From: an uncultured Phascolarctobacterium sp.
GTDB lineage: Bacteria; Bacillota; Negativicutes; Acidaminococcales; Acidaminococcaceae
Assembly: GCF_934190775.1 (NCBI RefSeq)
Contig: NZ_CAKPTG010000002.1
Span: forward strand, 124,001-188,000
Direction: 5' to 3'
Length of the DNA: 64,000 bases
In this document: positions 51,375 through 58,136 of the stretch, piece after piece
Position numbering within the stretch: the first letter of the stretch is position 1
Layout of the letters: each line of letters begins with the position of its first letter
Made by a program: the position numbers and the translations under genes
The notes under the pieces: model-generated
Told to the model about the DNA's origin: nothing
Databases searched by the model: none
What the model saw: only the letters and a program-made list of their open reading frames with translations

Positions 51375-52142
51375 ATGAAAAAGGTATTAGTGTTTTTAAT
51401 GATGGCTATTATGGCCTGCAGCATGTTGCTGACCGGCTGCGGCGGTGAAGAAAAAAAGGCTGCTGACAGCGCAAAGGTTTTGCGTGTCGGCACTGAGCCT
51501 GTATTTGCACCGTTTGAATTTCCTAAGGAAGGCAGCAAGGATCTGACCGGCTTTGATATTGAACTGATAGAAGCTCTTGGTAAGCAAATGGGCTACAAGG
51601 TTGAAATGGTAAGCATGGGCTTTGATGCTCTGATTCCGGCGCTGAATTCCAACAATATTGATGTTGCTATTGCCGGTATGACCATTACCGACGAGCGTAA
51701 AAAGGTTGTTGATTTTACTGAATCCTATTACACCTCAGGTCTGATGATCATGGTACGTAAAGACAGCAATGTAAAATCCATCGATGATTTGAAGGGCAAA
51801 ACTATTGCCTGCCAAATCGGTACTACCGGTGAAAACAAATCCAGAACTGTTGAAGGCGCTAAGGTAAAGGCATTCAATACTCAGGACGAGGCTTCTCTGG
51901 AGTTGAAAAACGGCGGTGCTGATGCTGTAATCGGTGATGCTCCGGTTGTTGAATACTATATGACCAAAGCAGGCAAGGATTTTGCTAAAACTGTTGGTGA
52001 AAGAATGGAAGCTGAGCCTTACGGTATTGCTGTTAAAAAAGGCAGCAAGCTGGCCGGTGATTTAAATAAAGCTTTAGCTGAATTGAAAAAGAGCGGCGAA
52101 TATGATAAGCTTTATACTAAATGGTTTGGAGAGAAAAAATAA
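51375..52142 (+). CDS. Polar amino-acid ABC transporter substrate-binding lipoprotein (copy 2)
   Basis: 255 residues, lipobox LTGC near residue 20. It is a close paralogue of the preceding gene: both share EIVSMGFDALIPALNS-like and CQIGTTGE segments. Differences are concentrated in AGMSINEERQ versus AGMTITDERK and in the second lobe. A tandem duplication within one importer operon suggests two ligands or affinities served by the same permease. GAGGGGG precedes the ATG. Confidence 0.9.
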   Translation: MKKVLVFLMMAIMACSMLLTGCGGEEKKAADSAKVLRVGTEPVFAPFEFPKEGSKDLTGFDIELIEALGKQMGYKVEMVSMGFDALIPALNSNNIDVAIAGMTITDERKKVVDFTESYYTSGLMIMVRKDSNVKSIDDLKGKTIACQIGTTGENKSRTVEGAKVKAFNTQDEASLELKNGGADAVIGDAPVVEYYMTKAGKDFAKTVGERMEAEPYGIAVKKGSKLAGDLNKALAELKKSGEYDKLYTKWFGEKK

Positions 52143-52194
52143 GCAGTAGTTATCTCCGGCCTGAAACTAAGAATTTAGAAGGGATTGGGAGAAT

Positions 52195-52845
52195 ATGAAT
52201 TTTGAGCTTATGGCAAATTCGTTTCCGCTTTTGTTGGCCGGTGCCGCTATTACCGTAGAGATTACGGCGATGAGCGTTACCTTCGGTCTGCTGATTGGCT
52301 GCATGATCGGTATTGCACGTTTGTGCAGCATTAAGCCGTTGCGTTATTTTGCCAATGTTTATGTCGATTTTATCCGCGGCACCCCGCTGCTGGTACAAAT
52401 CTTCCTCGTGTATTTTGCGTTGCCTAACATTATCGGCAGCCGTGTTGATCCGTTTGTGGCAGCAATTTCCGCCTGCTCTATCAACAGTGGTGCGTATGTT
52501 GCCGAAATCTTCCGTGCCGGCATCCAGTCTATCGACAAGGGCCAGATGGAAGCAGGCCGCAGCCTTGGCATGACCTGGGCGCAGACTATGCGCTATATCA
52601 TCATGCCGCAGGCCTTCAAGCGCATCATTCCGCCTCTGGGCAATGAGTTTATCGCCATGCTGAAGGATTCCTCTCTGGTTTCCGTTATCGGCTTCGAAGA
52701 ACTGACACGTCGCGGCCAGCTTATTATTGCCCGTACCTACGCTTCCTTTGAAATCTGGATGGCTGTAGCTATTATCTATCTGATTATGACCTTTGCTGTT
52801 GCAAGGTTTACCGGTTATCTGGAGCGGAGGTTTGACACGAAATGA
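52195..52845 (+). CDS. Amino-acid ABC transporter permease
   Basis: 216 residues with about five membrane helices and the HisM/GlnP-type EAA motif EAGRSLGMTWAQTMRYIIMPQA. It forms the transmembrane channel as a homodimer, working with the ATPase encoded by the next gene, with which it overlaps by 4 bp (ATGA). AAGGGATTGGG lies upstream of the ATG. Confidence 0.93.
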   Translation: MNFELMANSFPLLLAGAAITVEITAMSVTFGLLIGCMIGIARLCSIKPLRYFANVYVDFIRGTPLLVQIFLVYFALPNIIGSRVDPFVAAISACSINSGAYVAEIFRAGIQSIDKGQMEAGRSLGMTWAQTMRYIIMPQAFKRIIPPLGNEFIAMLKDSSLVSVIGFEELTRRGQLIIARTYASFEIWMAVAIIYLIMTFAVARFTGYLERRFDTK

Positions 52846-53573
52846 GCAAGGAAATGATTGTAATCAAAGATCTGAAGAAAAGCTTTGGTGATTTGCACGT
52901 ACTCAAGGGTGTAAACCTGACTATTGCGGAAAAAGAGGTTGTTGTTATTATCGGCCCTAGCGGCAGCGGTAAGAGTACTCTGTTGCGTTGCATCAACTTT
53001 TTGGAGGAGCCTACCGGTGGCAGCATCGTTATCGACGGTATTCCTCTGAACGGTGAGGCTAATATCAACGAAATCCGTAAGGAAGTCGGCATGGTATTCC
53101 AGCGCTTTAATCTGTTCCCGCATATGACTGTTATGCAGAATCTGATGCTGGCACCGATGAAGGTGCGTGGCGTTTCTAAGGATGAAGCAGAAAAGACTGC
53201 GCATATGTACCTGAAAAAGGTTGGCATGGAAGATAAAGCCAACAATTATCCTGATCAGCTCAGTGGTGGTCAGCAGCAGCGTGTTGCTATTGCGCGTGCG
53301 CTGTGCATGAAGCCGAAGGCTTTGCTGTTTGACGAGCCTACCAGTGCTCTTGACCCGGAAATGGTTAACGAGGTTCTGGATGTTATGAAGCAGCTGGCTA
53401 ACGAAGGTATGACCATGGCTGTTGTTACTCACGAAATGGGCTTTGCCCGTGAGGTTGGCGACCGTGTATGCTTCGTAGACGGCGGCAAAATTTTGGAAGA
53501 AGGTACTCCTGAGGAGATTTTTGGCAATCCGAAAGAGGAACGCACTAAAAACTTCCTGTCCAAGATTTTATAA
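52842..53573 (+). CDS. Amino-acid ABC transporter ATP-binding protein
   Basis: 243 residues. Walker A GPSGSGKST at 38-46, Q-loop, signature LSGGQQQRVAIARAL, Walker B LLFDEPTSALDPE and the switch histidine in VVTHEMGFA. This is the GlnQ/HisP type that powers polar amino-acid import. It overlaps the permease gene and is the last of the operon; a terminator follows. Confidence 0.95.
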   Translation: MSKEMIVIKDLKKSFGDLHVLKGVNLTIAEKEVVVIIGPSGSGKSTLLRCINFLEEPTGGSIVIDGIPLNGEANINEIRKEVGMVFQRFNLFPHMTVMQNLMLAPMKVRGVSKDEAEKTAHMYLKKVGMEDKANNYPDQLSGGQQQRVAIARALCMKPKALLFDEPTSALDPEMVNEVLDVMKQLANEGMTMAVVTHEMGFAREVGDRVCFVDGGKILEEGTPEEIFGNPKEERTKNFLSKIL

Positions 53574-53589
53574 TTACTCAAATTCTATT

Positions 53590-53619
53590 AAAAGCACATC
53601 TGCAAAGGTGTGCTTTTTT
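53590..53619 (+). terminator. Terminator of the ABC importer operon
   Basis: AAAAGCACA (53590-53598) pairs with TGTGCTTTT (53609-53617), then further Ts. Confidence 0.85.
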
Positions 53620-53649
53620 CAACTAATCATAACTTATGGAGTGATAACT

Positions 53650-55266
53650 ATGCAAATTCAATTCGACGGACAACAATATTCCTATGTTTCGCGCCGTCGC
53701 GTAGTTTATGGCAGACGCGGGATGGTTTGCACCTCGCAGCCATTGGCGTCGCAGGCGGGCCTGCAAATTTTACAGCAAGGCGGCAACGCGGTAGATGCCG
53801 CCATAGCCACAGCAATTTGTCAGACCGTAGTGGAGCCTACGAATAACGGTCTTGGCAGCGACTGCTTTGCGATTGTCTGGGTAAAGGATAAGCTTTATGG
53901 CATCAACGGTAGCGGTTATGCGCCGCAAAACCTGACGGCGGAGGCAGTGCGTGCTGCAGGACATACAGATAAAATGCCGTTCAGAGGTTGGCAGGCTGTG
54001 ACGGTTCCGGGGGCGCCTTCAGCTTGGGCGGAGCTGCACAAGCGTTTCGGCCGTTTGCCCTTTGCGCAATTGTTTGCACTTGCTATTGACTATGCGGAAA
54101 ACGGCTATCCTGTTTCGCCGATAGTAGCACGCTTCTGGCAGGAGGGAATTGATGCGCTGGCGCCGTATAAGGATAATCCTGCTGTTGCACCTTGGTTTGC
54201 AACATTTGCGCCTCAAGGGGTGGCACCGCGCACAGGAGAGCTGGTGCGCTTGCCTGACCATGCCAAAACACTGCGCTTGTTGGCGGAAAGCTACTGCGAA
54301 AGCTATTATCGCGGTGAGCTTGCCGAAAAGATTGTCGACTTCAGTGAAAAGACCGGCGGTTGCCTGACTTTGGCGGATTTGGCTGATTATCGTGCAGAAT
54401 TTGTTGAACCGGTGCATATTAATTATCGTGGCTATGATGTGTGGGAGATGCCGCCAAACGGTCACGGTATTACAGCGCTGATGGCTTTGAATATCCTGAA
54501 GGGTTTTGATTTTGACGGACGTGATAGCGTAGCAACGCTGCATAAGCAGATTGAGGCTATGAAGCTGGCCTTTGCCGATGGCATGCAGTATATTGCCGAC
54601 CCGCGCTATATGCGTACTAAGGTGGAAGCTATGCTGAGCGAGGAATATGCAGCCAAACGCCGGGCGCTGATTGGCGAGCAGGCCTTGCTGCCGAAAGCAG
54701 GCAAGCCCTTCTGCGGCGGTACTGTTTATCTGTGTACTGCAGATAACGAGGGAAATATGGTTTCCTTTATCCAGAGCAACTACAAAGACTTTGGCAGTGG
54801 CGTTGTGCTGCCTGGTTATGGCATTAACTTTAATGATAGGGGTGCAGGCTTTAGCCTGGACGAATCTTCTGATGATTTCCTGCTGCCGCGTAAGAAGCCT
54901 TATCATACAATTATCCCAGGCTTTTTGACTAAGGACGGTGAAGCAGTTGGTCCGTTTGGTGTTATGGGTGCCTATATGCAGCCGCAAGGTCATGTGCAGG
55001 TGTTGATGAACACGATTGATTTCCTGCTGAATCCGCAGGCTGCGCTTGATGCGCCGCGCTGGCAGTGGATTGACGGACGCGAGGTGTGGCTGGAGGACCG
55101 CTTTGCGCCGGAGGTAGTGGAGCAGCTGCGCAAGCAAGGTCATGAGGTGCGCGTTATGAGCGATTACACCAGCTTTGGCAGGGGCGAAATCATTTGGCGC
55201 TGCGCTGACGGCGTACTGGCGGGAGCAACGGAGCCGCGTGCGGACGGAACAGTGGCTGCCTGGTAA
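53650..55266 (+). CDS. Gamma-glutamyltransferase family protein, cytoplasmic type
   Basis: 538 residues from ATG 53650 (GGAGTG upstream). A longer in-frame reading from 53521 would run through the terminator. GGT-fold Ntn-hydrolase; the self-cleaving nucleophile is T358 in GGTVYLCTADNEGNMVS. No signal peptide is visible, in contrast to secreted GGTs. YwrD-like enzymes share this. It may hydrolyse gamma-glutamyl compounds or acylated antibiotics. It follows the glutamine-type importer but is separated by a terminator. Confidence 0.88.
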   Translation: MQIQFDGQQYSYVSRRRVVYGRRGMVCTSQPLASQAGLQILQQGGNAVDAAIATAICQTVVEPTNNGLGSDCFAIVWVKDKLYGINGSGYAPQNLTAEAVRAAGHTDKMPFRGWQAVTVPGAPSAWAELHKRFGRLPFAQLFALAIDYAENGYPVSPIVARFWQEGIDALAPYKDNPAVAPWFATFAPQGVAPRTGELVRLPDHAKTLRLLAESYCESYYRGELAEKIVDFSEKTGGCLTLADLADYRAEFVEPVHINYRGYDVWEMPPNGHGITALMALNILKGFDFDGRDSVATLHKQIEAMKLAFADGMQYIADPRYMRTKVEAMLSEEYAAKRRALIGEQALLPKAGKPFCGGTVYLCTADNEGNMVSFIQSNYKDFGSGVVLPGYGINFNDRGAGFSLDESSDDFLLPRKKPYHTIIPGFLTKDGEAVGPFGVMGAYMQPQGHVQVLMNTIDFLLNPQAALDAPRWQWIDGREVWLEDRFAPEVVEQLRKQGHEVRVMSDYTSFGRGEIIWRCADGVLAGATEPRADGTVAAW

Positions 55267-55486
55267 TTTTATAAGTTTTGGTGCATTAATATGATACTTT
55301 TCGCTGCTTGCAGTACGAATGTCATTATCATCAAGCTACTATTCTGAGAATGTGAATGTGCAGGATACTACAATAGTAACCTTGCGGTAACTAGCGCACA
55401 TGAAAGTGCGTACTTTACATGTTTGCGCTTTGGTACTATGATATGTACAGATGATGCGCATTGCATCACAAGGAGGTTAACAGATT
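55267..55486 (+). promoter_or_regulatory. Upstream region and promoter of the 118-residue protein
   Basis: TTTACA (55414-55419), 17 bp, TATGAT (55437-55442). A CGCAC-ATGAAA-GTGCG hairpin overlaps the region just upstream of the -35 box. Nothing else recognised. Confidence 0.5.
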
Positions 55487-55843
55487 ATGACACAAGAAAC
55501 TTTGAATTTTGTAAAAGAACAAACTGAAGCTTTGATTGCTGCTCCGAGCTGCAGCGCCGAAGCAAAGGCTGCTGCCGAAAAATGGCTGGCTGCTGTTGGT
55601 ACTGCGGAAGAAGCAGAGGAAACCAAAGCTTATATCGCAGAACTTGAAGCAGATATCATGCCGATTGATGGCCTGATTGCTTTTGCTGATTCTGAAGCAG
55701 GTGTTGGCGTTTTTGGCGTTGAACTGGCTAAAAATATTCTGGCACATGCTAAGGAAATCAAGGCTGCCGGTGCTGCCTATTGTGATTGCCCGGCCTGCGC
55801 TGCCTGCAAAGCAATTCTGGATAAAAAGGCAGAGCTGCTGTAA
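55487..55843 (+). CDS. Conserved small cysteine-containing protein of unknown function
   Basis: 118 residues, helical and acidic, with a conserved centre AELEADIMPIDGLIAFADSEAG and a C-terminal CDCPACAACKA cluster that could bind metal or be redox-active. Closely similar proteins occur in many anaerobic Bacillota and, as I recall, are often labelled 'Hsp90', although there is no Hsp90 domain. Function unknown. CAAGGAGG precedes the ATG. Codon use is that of a highly expressed gene. Confidence 0.8.
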   Translation: MTQETLNFVKEQTEALIAAPSCSAEAKAAAEKWLAAVGTAEEAEETKAYIAELEADIMPIDGLIAFADSEAGVGVFGVELAKNILAHAKEIKAAGAAYCDCPACAACKAILDKKAELL

Positions 55844-55863
55844 TTAATCTTCAACAATAACAT

Positions 55864-55905
55864 TAACCGCCAGTGTCTCCTGTGAAGGTGAGATGCGGGC
55901 GGTTA
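55864..55905 (+). terminator. Terminator after the small cysteine-containing protein
   Basis: TAACCGCC (55864-55871) pairs with GGCGGTTA (55898-55905), then TAATTTTCTTT. Confidence 0.7.
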
Positions 55906-55969
55906 TAATTTTCTTTCAAAAAAATGCTGCTTGCGGTATAATATAAAAAATACTGAAGGAGGGAAAAGC

Positions 55970-57115
55970 ATGGATAAGTATATAATCATGAATAAAAATA
56001 TTCCGTTGGTTAAGACAACGATGTCCGCTGCAGGTTACATAACCGAAGTGCTGCAGGTATATAATCCAGAAGCCTTCCCGGTAGGTATTTTTACCGATGA
56101 TTTCAATAAGCTCGTGGACAGATTAAATCAATGGTGGCGTAGCCGTATTATTCCTGCCAGTCGCGACGGATTGCGGTATATTTTGCATTTGTATGATGTA
56201 GAATCTCCGGCGGTTTTGAGCAAGCGCAGTTTGGGGTTGAGTCTGTCCGATCAATATTGGCTGAAGCCTGTTGGCAGTGAGCTGACATGGCAGGAGGTTA
56301 ACTTTTTCACTAACGATTTTTCTAAGGAGTTAGGAGAAGCTTTTTTCCAAAAGGAATCCTCCAGGCCTGCGATAAACCCGTTTACGCCGGATGCTTCAAG
56401 CAATGGCTGGCTAAAGAAAAAATGGGTAAAAATCAATGGTATTACGTATCTTGCCAAAGCAGGTTCCGTGCCGCTGCTGCAGCAACCATATAATGAAATT
56501 GCTATCGCTAAGTTAGCGGAGGCTTTGGCGATTAAGCATGTTCCCTATGAGCTGATTATAGAGGATAATCGTCCGCTGTGCCTTTGTCCTAATTTTATTA
56601 CTACGGAAACAGAATTTGTGCCTGCTTATTTTGTAAAGGAGATTCTTCCGAGATCTAATAATGATTCTGCTTACGGACATTTCCTCAGATGCTGCGACTA
56701 TTTGCAAATACCTGATGTTGCAAGCTATTTGCAACAGATGCTTTGCCTGGATTACCTGATTGAGAATAGCGACAGGCATTATGGTAATTTCGGTTTTATC
56801 CGTGATGTTGATTCTTTGAAGTTCCTAGGTCCGGCACCGTTATTTGATAATGGTACAAGCCTGTGGTGCGAATCCTTGAATAGCGAAATAGGAACAGCGC
56901 TACCTGCTATGCCGTTTAAGGATTCGCAGAAAAAGCAGCTTACCTTAGTTAAAGAGTGTTTTATTGATATTAATGGTATTGATGCTTGCGCTGAGATAGT
57001 ACGCAATACCTTATCGATAAGTCCGTATTTGGATAAAGAGCGCGTTACGCGTATCAGCGAAGCAGTTGATAATCGTGCGCGTGGACTGAAGAATTATTTG
57101 AGCAAGCTAAACTGA
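55970..57115 (+). CDS. HipA-like kinase-domain protein
   Basis: 381 residues from ATG 55970 (GAAGGAGGG upstream). The C-terminal ~230 residues match the HipA kinase fold: a strand pair ITYLAKAGS, the catalytic-loop motif NSDRHYGNFG with D268, and the metal-binding LFDNGTSL with D293. HipA kinases phosphorylate tRNA synthetases or other targets and are usually held by a HipB repressor, but no HipB gene is adjacent. The N-terminal 130 residues are not recognised. A promoter with TATAAT (55937-55942) is close upstream. Confidence 0.75.
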   Translation: MDKYIIMNKNIPLVKTTMSAAGYITEVLQVYNPEAFPVGIFTDDFNKLVDRLNQWWRSRIIPASRDGLRYILHLYDVESPAVLSKRSLGLSLSDQYWLKPVGSELTWQEVNFFTNDFSKELGEAFFQKESSRPAINPFTPDASSNGWLKKKWVKINGITYLAKAGSVPLLQQPYNEIAIAKLAEALAIKHVPYELIIEDNRPLCLCPNFITTETEFVPAYFVKEILPRSNNDSAYGHFLRCCDYLQIPDVASYLQQMLCLDYLIENSDRHYGNFGFIRDVDSLKFLGPAPLFDNGTSLWCESLNSEIGTALPAMPFKDSQKKQLTLVKECFIDINGIDACAEIVRNTLSISPYLDKERVTRISEAVDNRARGLKNYLSKLN

Positions 57116-57131
57116 AAATGAGTATCAAAAA

Positions 57132-57178
57132 ACCGCTAAAGCCTTCAAAAGCTTTAGCGGTACTTTTCTTTTTTTTGG
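57132..57178. terminator. Bidirectional terminator after the HipA-like gene
   Basis: ACCGCTAAAGC (57132-57142) pairs with GCTTTAGCGGT (57151-57161). T-rich runs follow on both strands, so it can end both the HipA-like mRNA and minus-strand RNA reading out of the displaced tRNA tail. Confidence 0.85.
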
Positions 57179-57220
57179 TGCGCCTGAGAGGAATCGAACC
57201 CCCGCACACGGTTCCGGAGA
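57159..57220 (-). repeat. Direct repeat, displaced 3' half of tRNA-Arg (left boundary)
   Basis: 62 bp nearly identical to 57897-57956: T-rich flank, CCA end, acceptor 3' strand, T arm and part of the anticodon loop of tRNA-Arg. Only one base of the tRNA part and the T-run length differ. The 5' half is missing, so it is not a functional tRNA. This is the pattern left by site-specific integration into a tRNA 3' end. Confidence 0.75.
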
Positions 57221-57264
57221 AATAGTATGCTTGTTATGTAACGAATTTCAAAGCTATAAACTAC

Positions 57265-57389
57265 TGGTCTTTAGCTGTTGGATATAGTATAATGAACATA
57301 GAAAAAGTGCTACCGATAGACGGTTGCCCTTAGAAAATGTTAGTTGAAAATAACCGCTCGTTTTCCTAGGACGGGGCGGTTATTTTTTT
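57265..57389 (+). ncRNA. Candidate antisense RNA, copy 1 (toxin partner missing)
   Basis: Promoter TGGTCT (57265-57270), 17 bp, TATAAT (57288-57293); predicted RNA ~57300-57389 ending at ATAACCGC/GCGGTTAT plus T-run (57350-57389). It closely resembles copy 2 but only a few bases of the toxin 3' end remain beyond the terminator. Confidence 0.5.
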
Positions 57390-57397
57390 ACCGAGTC

Positions 57398-57441
57398 GGT
57401 GCGTCTGGGAGAAATCGAACCTTCGCACACGGTTCCGGAGA
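57398..57441 (-). repeat. Internal degenerate copy of the tRNA-Arg 3' half
   Basis: 44 bp similar to the T arm and anticodon-loop part of tRNA-Arg with several substitutions. It separates antisense-RNA copies 1 and 2, so each RNA gene is preceded by a tRNA fragment. Units 57176-57397 and 57398-57618 form an imperfect ~220-bp tandem repeat. Confidence 0.7.
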
Positions 57442-57484
57442 AATAGCATGATTGTATTGTACGATATTAAAAGTTATAAACTAC

Positions 57485-57607
57485 TTGTCTTTAGTTGTTG
57501 GATATAGTATAATAAACATAGAAAAAGTGCTACCGATAGACGGTTGCCTTTTAAATCATGTAGTTAAAAAATAACCGCAAGTTTGCATACTGGGCGGTTA
57601 TTTTTTT
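57485..57607 (+). ncRNA. Candidate antisense (antitoxin) RNA, copy 2
   Basis: Promoter TTGTCT (57485-57490), 17 bp, TATAAT (57508-57513); RNA ~57520-57607. The 5' part GTGCTACCGATAGACGG can form a small hairpin (ACCG/CGGT). It ends at the bidirectional terminator that also ends the convergent peptide mRNA. A possible short reading frame is not conserved between copies, arguing for a non-coding RNA. Confidence 0.6.
57571..57607. terminator. Shared bidirectional terminator of the toxin-antitoxin-like pair
   Basis: ATAACCGC (57571-57578) pairs with GCGGTTAT (57594-57601), with T-runs on both strands. The stop codon of the small peptide lies inside the right arm. Confidence 0.8.
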
Positions 57608-57687
57608 GCGTTTTTACCGAGTTCATAGCCGAATTTGACACAAGCCAAACCGAAGCCTAATAAAGCGAGGACTTCAAGAATATTCAT
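57598..57687 (-). CDS. Small hydrophobic peptide, candidate type I toxin
   Basis: 29 residues: MNILEVLALLGFGLACVKFG then YELGKNAKK. One membrane-spanning helix with a charged C-terminus, like the Fst/TxpA/holin-like class of type I toxins. AGAGGGTGG lies 8 bases before the ATG. The 107-nt leader from the promoter at 57800-57828 can fold (CTACC-TCAGC-GGTAG; CCAT-GTCCTT-ATGG), and could hide the binding site. It converges with the antisense RNA at the shared terminator. No homologue search was possible; function is inferred from the layout. Confidence 0.6.
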   Translation of the reverse strand: MNILEVLALLGFGLACVKFGYELGKNAKK

Positions 57688-57799
57688 CGGCGCCACCCTC
57701 TTTCTTGTAGATTTCCATAAGGACATGGATTCTTGCAATAGGAGAGCCGCAAAGCCCTCCGAGGAGAGCAACCGCCTACCGCTGAGGTAGCACTAATTA

Positions 57800-57828
57800 A
57801 TTTTAACATATGTTTGGGTAAAAGTGAA
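57800..57828 (-). promoter_or_regulatory. Promoter of the small peptide gene
   Basis: On the minus strand TTCACT (57823-57828), 17 bp, TAAAAT (57800-57805), with a TG one base before the -10 box (extended -10). Confidence 0.55.
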
Positions 57829-57874
57829 AACACAGGAATATAAAACCAGTCGATAATATTCGTGCATAAAAAAT

Positions 57875-57898
57875 CCCTTCCCAAACAAATGGAAAGGG
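57875..57898 (-). terminator. Terminator of tRNA-Arg
   Basis: On the minus strand CCCTTTCC pairs with GGAAGGG around a 9-base loop, followed by ATTTTTTA. Confidence 0.75.
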
Positions 57899-57956
57899 TA
57901 CTTTTCTTTTTTGGTGCGCCTGAGAGGAATCGAACCTCCGCACACGGTTCCGGAGA
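57897..57956 (-). repeat. Direct repeat within the intact tRNA-Arg (right boundary)
   Basis: 60 bp matching 57159-57220: downstream flank plus the 3' half of tRNA-Arg. Together the two repeats bracket ~675 bp holding the toxin-antitoxin-like locus. Confidence 0.75.
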
Positions 57957-57986
57957 CCATTGCTCTATCCACTGAGCTACAGGCGC
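57912..57986 (-). tRNA. tRNA-Arg (anticodon CCG)
   Basis: 75 nt on the minus strand. Acceptor GCGCCTG pairs with CAGGCGC, discriminator A, CCA encoded. The anticodon loop is CTCCGGA with anticodon CCG; T loop TTCGATT. It reads CGG. Its 3' half is duplicated to the left. Confidence 0.96.
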
Positions 57987-58001
57987 AAAAACTACAATGG
58001 A

Positions 58002-58030
58002 ATTATACCACAGATGTGAAACTTATGCAA
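58002..58030 (-). promoter_or_regulatory. Promoter of tRNA-Arg
   Basis: On the minus strand TTGCAT (58025-58030), 17 bp, TATAAT (58002-58007), 15 bp before the tRNA. Confidence 0.8.
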
Positions 58031-58136
58031 AGAAAAGCCATCTTTTTTGTCTTGCACGCTCTTATATGTTACAATAATATTATTAATTTAATAAGCATGT
58101 ATTACCTTGGACATGCGCTTGGAATAGAGGTTGCTT

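Noticed and set aside
57301..57345. Short frame starting GTG within the antisense RNA copies
   Set aside because: Ends at different points in the two copies and lacks a ribosome binding site, so not conserved as protein.
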